Shown here one piece after another: positions 8,017 to 12,295 of a stretch of DNA of 12,295 nucleotides. The position numbers were made by a program, and so were the translations under genes. Numbering within the stretch: the stretch's first letter is position 1; each line of letters opens with the position of its first letter. A model generated the notes under the pieces. It was given only the letters and a program-made list of their open reading frames with translations. It had not been told where the DNA came from and did no database searches. Source of the DNA: Lachnospiraceae bacterium (GTDB lineage Bacteria > Bacillota > Clostridia > Lachnospirales > Lachnospiraceae); assembly GCA_024684155.1 (NCBI GenBank), contig JAIKXK010000349.1:1-12295 (forward strand), read 5' to 3'.

Positions 8017-8084
8017 AATATTGTAGCGTTTTTTTGATTTGGTTTTATACAATTTACCCTTGTTTTTTACTATAAGGATGTTTC

Positions 8085-8113
8085 TTGACAAAGTTTTCCC
8101 TTGACCATATACT
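8085..8113 (+). promoter_or_regulatory. Strong sigma-70-type promoter for the rhomboid-like/glnS unit
   Basis: A consensus -35 TTGACA (8085-8090) and a -10 TATACT (8108-8113) are separated by exactly 17 bases, one of the best vegetative promoters possible from sequence alone. Initiation should fall near 8120, leaving a leader of about 29 bases. No promoter of similar quality was seen before glnS or the DUF2225 gene, so this one may drive all three. TTGAC recurs at 8101 and 8119, within and just after the promoter. Confidence 0.85.
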
Positions 8114-8136
8114 AAAGATTGACTTTTTATGAGGCT

Positions 8137-8142
8137 AAGGAG
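8137..8142 (+). promoter_or_regulatory. Ribosome binding site fixing the start at 8149
   Basis: AAGGAG lies 6 bases before the ATG at 8149. It decides between this ATG and an in-frame TTG at 8119, which has no Shine-Dalgarno sequence and lies at about the predicted transcription start. Confidence 0.85.
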
Positions 8143-8148
8143 TTATTT

Positions 8149-9024
8149 ATGTTAGAAAAGCTTGAAAGAAAATTTGGCAAATACGCCATTCCAAATCTTA
8201 TAAACTATCTTATTGGAGGATATGTAATTGGTTATTTATTTATGTTTGGAAGTCGCATTACAAACATAAATTTCATAGGATTAATGACCTTAGAACCTTA
8301 TTACATACTTCATGAATTCCAGTTGTGGAGATTAGTGACCTGGGTACTTGTTCCACCACAGGAAAGTATTATCTTTGCTGTCATTATGATGTTTTTCTAT
8401 TGGCAGCTAGGTAGAGTATTAGAGCAAACCATTGGTACTTTCCGATTTAATGTATATATCTTCGGAGGTATTATTTTTACCATTATTGGTGCTTTTGCTC
8501 TTTATGGAATCTATTATCTAGTAAATGGAGTTCCAATTTTAATGAGTGCATATTTTAGCACCCACTATATTAATTTATCTATTTTCTTAGCCTTTGCACT
8601 TTGCTATCCAAATATGGAAGTTTATTTGTACTTTTTAATTCCTATTAAGATGAAGTGGATGGCAGTAGTATATGCGGTATTTATTGGCTATGAATTTATT
8701 GTAGTTAATTGGGCAGGAAGAGTTGCTATATTTGCATCTTTGCTTAATTTTATTTTATTCTTCTTAATGACGAGAAATTACAGAAGAATAGATCCACGAG
8801 AGATAAAAAGAAAGGCTCAGTATCGAAAGGCCACTCAGGGAAGTTCCTTTGGTACAAACCACTTCCACCATCAGGGCAGTGGACAGGTTGCAAGACATAA
8901 GTGTGCAATTTGTGGTCGTACGGATATTACCAATCCAGAATTAGAATTTCGTTTTTGTTCAAAGTGCAATGGAAACTATGAATACTGTAATGAGCATTTA
9001 TTTACCCATACACATGTGAAATAG
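8149..9024 (+). CDS. Rhomboid/derlin-like membrane protein with C-terminal zinc-binding tail
   Basis: A 291-residue membrane protein with about six hydrophobic helices (near residues 13-33, 73-90, 101-124, 140-163, 168-188 and 192-208). Rhomboid-superfamily hallmarks are visible: LWRLVTWVLVPP (59-70), the WR motif of the first loop, and LGRVLEQTIGTFRF (87-100) after helix 2. The catalytic GxSG serine motif is absent; the matching helix reads INLSIFLAFA (141-150). The last helix has AGRVAIF where active proteases have a His. It is therefore probably a non-proteolytic relative like derlins and other pseudorhomboids, which bind membrane proteins. A basic linker leads to a cytosolic tail with C252, C255, C270, C273, C280, H283, H287 and H289 (CAIC, CSKC, then CNEH), a likely zinc ribbon or treble-clef fold. 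The start is set by AAGGAG and the gene has its own promoter; glnS follows after 69 bases without a terminator. The substrate or partner is unknown. Confidence 0.75.
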   Translation: MLEKLERKFGKYAIPNLINYLIGGYVIGYLFMFGSRITNINFIGLMTLEPYYILHEFQLWRLVTWVLVPPQESIIFAVIMMFFYWQLGRVLEQTIGTFRFNVYIFGGIIFTIIGAFALYGIYYLVNGVPILMSAYFSTHYINLSIFLAFALCYPNMEVYLYFLIPIKMKWMAVVYAVFIGYEFIVVNWAGRVAIFASLLNFILFFLMTRNYRRIDPREIKRKAQYRKATQGSSFGTNHFHHQGSGQVARHKCAICGRTDITNPELEFRFCSKCNGNYEYCNEHLFTHTHVK

Positions 9025-9075
9025 CCTTTGAAAAATGAGATAAATGGGCGAGTGACATACAAAAAATTTAAATAG

Positions 9076-9081
9076 TAAGGA
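9076..9081 (+). promoter_or_regulatory. Ribosome binding site of glnS with two decoy ATGs
   Basis: TAAGGA precedes three ATGs in three different frames: 9083 (four codons, then a stop overlapping the glnS start as ATGA), 9087 (four codons, ending at 9101) and 9094 (glnS). Only 9094 opens a long frame, and a TGA at 9088 in that frame rules out any earlier start. The gap from TAAGGA to 9094 is 12 bases, longer than for the neighbouring genes. Confidence 0.6.
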
Positions 9082-9093
9082 CATGAATGAAAA

Positions 9094-10764
9094 ATGAGTG
9101 AAGAAAAAATATCTAGAAATTTTATTGAACAGGAAATCGATAAGGATTTAGCAGAGGGAAAGTACGAAACCGTTTGTACCCGTTTTCCTCCTGAACCAAA
9201 TGGATATTTGCATATTGGACATGCGAAATCCATCCTTTTAAACTATGGTTTAGCAAAAGAGTATAATGGTACCTTCCATATGAGATTTGATGATACCAAT
9301 CCGACCAAAGAAAAGACGGAGTTTGTTGATTCTATTAAGGCTGATATTCAGTGGTTAGGTGCTGATTGGGGGGATCATTTGTATTTTGCCTCTGATTATT
9401 TTGATCAGATGTATGAAGGTGCTATCAAGTTAATTAAAAAAGGAAAAGCATATTGTTCTGATTTATCTGCAGATCAGATTAGAGAATATCGTGGTACTTT
9501 AACTGAGCCAGGAAAGAAGGATCCGAATTCTGATAGAAGCATTGAAGAAAACCTTCAGATTTTTGAAGATATGAAAAATGGAAAGTACGAAGATGGTTCT
9601 ATGGTTCTTCGTGCAAAAATAGATATGACTTCACCTAATATTAATATGAGAGATCCGATTATTTATCGTGTGGCTCATATGCATCATCATAATACAGGGG
9701 ATAAGTGGTGCATCTATCCTATGTATGATTTTGCTCATCCAATTGAAGATGCTATTGAAGGTATTACTCATAGTATTTGTACCTTAGAGTTTGAGGATCA
9801 CAGACCTTTATATGACTGGGTGGTTCGTGAGCTGGAATATGAAGTTCCTCCTCGTCAGATTGAATTTGCAAAGATGTATTTAAATAATGTAGTTACAGGA
9901 AAGCGCTATATTAAAAAGTTAGTAGAAGATGGTATTGTAGATGGCTGGGATGACCCAAGACTTGTTTCAATTGCAGGTTTACGTCGTCGTGGATTTACTC
10001 CGGAATCGATTCAGAAGTTTGTAGAACTTTGTGGTGTTTCAAAATCTCAGTCTACTGCTGAGTATGCAATGCTTGAGTATTGTATCAGAGAGGATTTGAA
10101 GATGAAACGTCCTCGTGCGTTTGCTGTACTTCATCCTGTCAAATTAGTGATTGATAATTATCCTGAAAATCAGGTGGAAATGCTTGAGGTTCAAAATAAT
10201 CTTGAAAATGAGTCCTTGGGAAAAAGAGAAGTACCATTTTCTAGAGAGTTATATATTGAAGCGGAGGATTTCATGATTGATCCTCCTAAAAAATATTTCC
10301 GTTTATTCCCTGGAAATGAAGTGCGTTTGATGAATGCATATTTTGTAAAATGTACAGGATATGAGACGGATGTAGATGGAAATGTAACAGAAATTCATTG
10401 TACCTATGATCCTAAGAGTCGTGGAGGAAATTCTCCAGATGGCAGAAAGGTAAAGGGTACCATTCACTGGGTAGAAGCAACTACTGCAAAAAAAGCAGAG
10501 GTTCGTCTCTATGAAAATATTGTGAATGAAGAGCTTGGAGTTTATAATGAAGATGGAAGCTTAAATTTGAATCCTAACTCATTAACGATTGTAAAAGATG
10601 CTTTAGTAGAGCCATCTTTAATGGATGCAACACCTTATGAAAGTTTCCAGTTTGTAAGAAATGGTTTCTTTACTACAGATAGTAAGGATTCCAAACCTAA
10701 TGAGCCAGTATTCAACCGTATTGTTTCATTAAAGAGCTCATTCAAGCTCCCTGTAAATAAGTAA
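9094..10764 (+). CDS. glnS: Glutaminyl-tRNA synthetase
   Basis: Charges tRNA-Gln with glutamine using ATP, in the cytoplasm. A class I synthetase of 556 residues, close to the 554 of the E. coli enzyme, with no YqeY fusion. The ATP-binding signature is PPEPNGYLHIGHAKS (32-46, HIGH at 40-43), whose PEPNGYLHIGHAKSI context is characteristic of GlnRS rather than bacterial GluRS. MRFDDTNP (63-70) binds the amino acid and tRNA end, and GWDDPRL (284-290) is conserved. The second class I motif is unusual: where MSKRKL is expected, the sequence reads TGKRYIKKL (268-276), keeping the Lys but not the Met-Ser. The C-terminal half forms the anticodon-binding beta-barrels (for example the Gly-rich CTYDPKSRGG segment). 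Many Firmicutes lack GlnRS and make Gln-tRNA by amidation, so its presence is a lineage marker. No T-box leader lies upstream. The DUF2225 gene follows 12 bases after the stop. Confidence 0.95.
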   Translation: MSEEKISRNFIEQEIDKDLAEGKYETVCTRFPPEPNGYLHIGHAKSILLNYGLAKEYNGTFHMRFDDTNPTKEKTEFVDSIKADIQWLGADWGDHLYFASDYFDQMYEGAIKLIKKGKAYCSDLSADQIREYRGTLTEPGKKDPNSDRSIEENLQIFEDMKNGKYEDGSMVLRAKIDMTSPNINMRDPIIYRVAHMHHHNTGDKWCIYPMYDFAHPIEDAIEGITHSICTLEFEDHRPLYDWVVRELEYEVPPRQIEFAKMYLNNVVTGKRYIKKLVEDGIVDGWDDPRLVSIAGLRRRGFTPESIQKFVELCGVSKSQSTAEYAMLEYCIREDLKMKRPRAFAVLHPVKLVIDNYPENQVEMLEVQNNLENESLGKREVPFSRELYIEAEDFMIDPPKKYFRLFPGNEVRLMNAYFVKCTGYETDVDGNVTEIHCTYDPKSRGGNSPDGRKVKGTIHWVEATTAKKAEVRLYENIVNEELGVYNEDGSLNLNPNSLTIVKDALVEPSLMDATPYESFQFVRNGFFTTDSKDSKPNEPVFNRIVSLKSSFKLPVNK

Positions 10765-10776
10765 GAAGGAAGTAAT

Positions 10777-11670
10777 ATGAATTTATTAGCTGGATTAGAA
10801 AAATTTGGTATAAAGTCCGAGGGTGAATTAGATATCACCAAAGAGGAAAAGAAGAAAAAAGCCAAGGCTGCCCCTGCAAAGAAGGCTGCTCCCAAACCTA
10901 GGACAGAATCTGATTATCTGTTGGAAAAGGAACATACTTGTCCAGTTTGCGATGCAAAGTTTAAAACCCTTTTGGTTAAAACCGGTAGAGCAAAACGTAT
11001 TGGACAGGAATTTGATCTTCGTCCTCGTCATGAAGGAATTGATACCGTAAAATATGATGTCATTGCATGTCCGGAATGTGGATATGCTGCTATGACAAAA
11101 ACCTTTGAACCTTTATCTAACACACAGATAAAGTGGATTCGTGAGCAGGTAGGCGCGAATTTTCAACCGGATAATAAGGAAGATAGAACTACCTATACAT
11201 ATGAAGAAGCAATAGATCGATATAAGCTGGCCCTTGTTTCGGCTATGGTAAAGCGTGTGAAGCTTTCAGAAAAAGCATTTATTTGCCTTAAGATTTCCTG
11301 GCTTCGTAGAGCGCAGTATAAAGAAATGCCAGAAGTTTCAAAAGAAGATTTAGCAGCAAAGAGTGCAGTCCGTGAGGAAATGCTTGGATTTTACAAGCAG
11401 GCCTATGAAGGGTTTACTCAGGCAATGTCAAAGGAAACTCCACCATTTTATGGAATGGACTCTAATACTTTAGAATTTATGATTGCGAATATGGCAATTT
11501 ATTTTAAAGATTACGACACAGCTTTGAAGCTAGTATCTCGTTTGATTACATCACCAAATACTGCACCTAGAGTAAAGGACAAGTGTCTTCACTTAAAGGA
11601 GCAGATTGTGGCAGCAAAGAAAAAACAGGATGCCGCTGCAAAAAAAGCAGGAGAAACACCAACGACATAA
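10777..11670 (+). CDS. DUF2225 family protein, zinc-ribbon plus helical repeat
   Basis: A 297-residue cytosolic protein of unknown function matching the DUF2225 pattern: CPVC (C55, C58), then DLRPRHEGIDTVKYDVIACPECGYA (C98, C101 in the last part), giving a four-cysteine zinc site. The region from about 140 to 280 is helical with a TPR-like character (FYKQAYEGF, IYFKDYDTALKLV). Before the zinc region lies a conserved-looking start, MNLLAGLEKFGI, and then a very basic Lys/Ala/Pro linker (residues 22-42) resembling histone H1 tails; the C-terminus (280-292) is also Lys/Ala-rich. That composition would allow nucleic-acid or ribosome contact, but this is inference. AGAAGGA lies 6 bases before the ATG. 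It sits 12 bases after glnS, almost certainly in the same transcript, and is followed by a strong terminator. Confidence 0.85.
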   Translation: MNLLAGLEKFGIKSEGELDITKEEKKKKAKAAPAKKAAPKPRTESDYLLEKEHTCPVCDAKFKTLLVKTGRAKRIGQEFDLRPRHEGIDTVKYDVIACPECGYAAMTKTFEPLSNTQIKWIREQVGANFQPDNKEDRTTYTYEEAIDRYKLALVSAMVKRVKLSEKAFICLKISWLRRAQYKEMPEVSKEDLAAKSAVREEMLGFYKQAYEGFTQAMSKETPPFYGMDSNTLEFMIANMAIYFKDYDTALKLVSRLITSPNTAPRVKDKCLHLKEQIVAAKKKQDAAAKKAGETPTT

Positions 11671-11747
11671 AAACAACATAAGATTAATAAGACATGAAGA
11701 GCATAATTGAAAGTTATTTTCCAAAACAAACTTTTTAAAAGTAAAAT

Positions 11748-11790
11748 AAAACCATGTAGTGATTCGTTTGTGAATGCTACATGGTTTTTT
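11748..11790. terminator. Bidirectional intrinsic terminator
   Basis: CCATGTAG (11752-11759) pairs with CTACATGG (11777-11784). The stem is extended inward by ATTC (11762-11765) with GAAT (11772-11775) and outward by AAAA with TTTT. On the plus strand it is followed by TTTTTTGTTTTTATTTTT, ending the DUF2225 transcript. On the minus strand it is followed by TTTTATTTTACTTTT, ending the exonuclease transcript. It lies between converging genes, 78 bases after one stop and 11 bases past the other. Confidence 0.9.
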
Positions 11791-11800
11791 GTTTTTATTT

Positions 11801-12295
11801 TTATAAATCAATGTCTAATTCTACAGGACAGTGATCGGAACCTAAAATATCGGTGTGAATTTTGGCGTCCTGTAATTTGTCATTTAATCGTTCGGAGGTA
11901 ATGAAATAGTCAATTCTCCATCCTGCATTTTTTTCTCTAGCCTTAAAGCGGTACGACCACCAGGAATAGATTTGTTCCTGATCTGGATAGAAGTAACGGA
12001 AGGTGTCGGTATATCCAGAGGATAGAATAACAGACATTTTTTCTCGTTCCTCGTCAGTAAATCCGGCATTGTGATGATTGGTTTTGGGATTTTTTAAATC
12101 GATTTCTTTGTGGGCTACATTTAAATCACCGCAGAAGATAACAGGTTTTGTCTTATCTAATTTTTTGACATAGGAAAGAAAATCATCTTCCCATTTCATA
12201 CGATATTCCAAGCGTTCAAGTTGTTGCTTTGAGTTTGGAGTATAGCAGGTAATGAAAAAGAAATCTTCAAATTCTAAAGTAATAACGCGACCTTC
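11801..12295 (-). CDS. Exonuclease III / AP endonuclease (5' end outside window)
   Basis: Mg-dependent repair nuclease of the exonuclease III family, cutting DNA at abasic sites and degrading 3' ends. The last 164 residues are visible; the frame stays open to the right edge, and about 85 N-terminal residues are probably missing, judged from the usual length near 250. Family motifs in order: a core strand FFFITCYTPN, GDLNVAH (the GDxN metal/phosphate site), YSWWSYRFKARE, GWRIDYF (the RxDY motif) and GSDHCPV (the catalytic SDH motif near the end). A TTG within the frame at 12211 is not the start, because the conserved TCYTPNS lies upstream of it. It converges on the DUF2225 gene, sharing the terminator at 11748-11790, and shows no functional link to it. 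The family also includes xth- and exoA-named members; I give no symbol because the N-terminus cannot be seen. Confidence 0.92.
   Translation of the reverse strand, partial: EGRVITLEFEDFFFITCYTPNSKQQLERLEYRMKWEDDFLSYVKKLDKTKPVIFCGDLNVAHKEIDLKNPKTNHHNAGFTDEEREKMSVILSSGYTDTFRYFYPDQEQIYSWWSYRFKAREKNAGWRIDYFITSERLNDKLQDAKIHTDILGSDHCPVELDIDL

Noticed and set aside
8119..8148. TTG at 8119 as the start of the rhomboid-like protein
   Set aside because: It lies at about the predicted transcription start and has no ribosome binding site, while the ATG at 8149 has AAGGAG at ideal spacing.
9028..9060. A separate glnS promoter (TTGAAA at 9028)
   Set aside because: No acceptable -10 box lies at 16-18 bases; read-through from the promoter at 8085 is simpler.
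9025..9093. T-box or other tRNA-sensing leader before glnS
   Set aside because: The gap is only 69 bases, with no T-box consensus and no antiterminator/terminator pair.
11707..11901. Plus-strand open frame across the terminator and the end of the exonuclease gene
   Set aside because: It runs through a strong terminator hairpin and overlaps conserved exonuclease motifs on the other strand.
12209..12211. TTG at 12211 as the start of the exonuclease III gene
   Set aside because: The frame continues to the right edge and encodes the conserved strand with TCYTPNS upstream of it.

Overview
The window looks like chromosomal DNA from a low-GC, anaerobic Clostridia genome, most likely Lachnospiraceae. 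This rests on AT-rich genes with strong Shine-Dalgarno sites, a giant fused 2-hydroxyacyl-CoA dehydratase activase/dehydratase protein, a glutaminyl-tRNA synthetase next to a DUF2225 protein, and a GPH sugar symporter coupled to a GH31 glucosidase. I see no plasmid, phage, IS transposase, CRISPR or defence genes. The species cannot be read from the window.

Layout. Positions 2-3297 (+) hold the 3' end of a carbohydrate operon: a GH31 alpha-glucosidase cut by the left edge, overlapping by ATGA a GPH-family cation:sugar symporter. Together they suggest import of an alpha-linked oligosaccharide followed by cytoplasmic hydrolysis. Positions 3298-3654 lie between two converging genes. This gap is full of structure: a diverged partial copy of a palindromic element, a small dyad, a long near-perfect inverted repeat (3453-3588), and two tandem copies of the same terminator hairpin. 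Positions 3655-7938 (-) encode a single 1427-residue protein with two ASKHA ATPase (activase) domains, a cysteine-rich linker, a DUF2229-like region and a HgdB-like C-terminal part. It has its own promoter.

Positions 7939-8148 form a divergent promoter region, with a recognisable promoter on each strand and a dyad touching the minus-strand -35. From 8149 to 11670 (+) an apparent three-gene unit follows: a six-helix rhomboid/derlin-like membrane protein with a C-terminal zinc-binding tail and no catalytic Ser/His, then glnS, then a DUF2225 protein with two CxxC pairs and a histone-like Lys/Ala-rich linker. A strong hairpin terminator at 11748-11790 serves this unit and also the converging exonuclease III gene (11801-12295, -), whose 5' end is beyond the right edge.

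Most of the window is ordinary core and metabolic content. The parts worth a second look are the palindromic repeat family at 3304-3620, the fused activase/dehydratase, the inactive rhomboid-like protein with its zinc tail, and the non-canonical KMSKS-loop sequence of the GlnRS. No new multi-gene system is evident.
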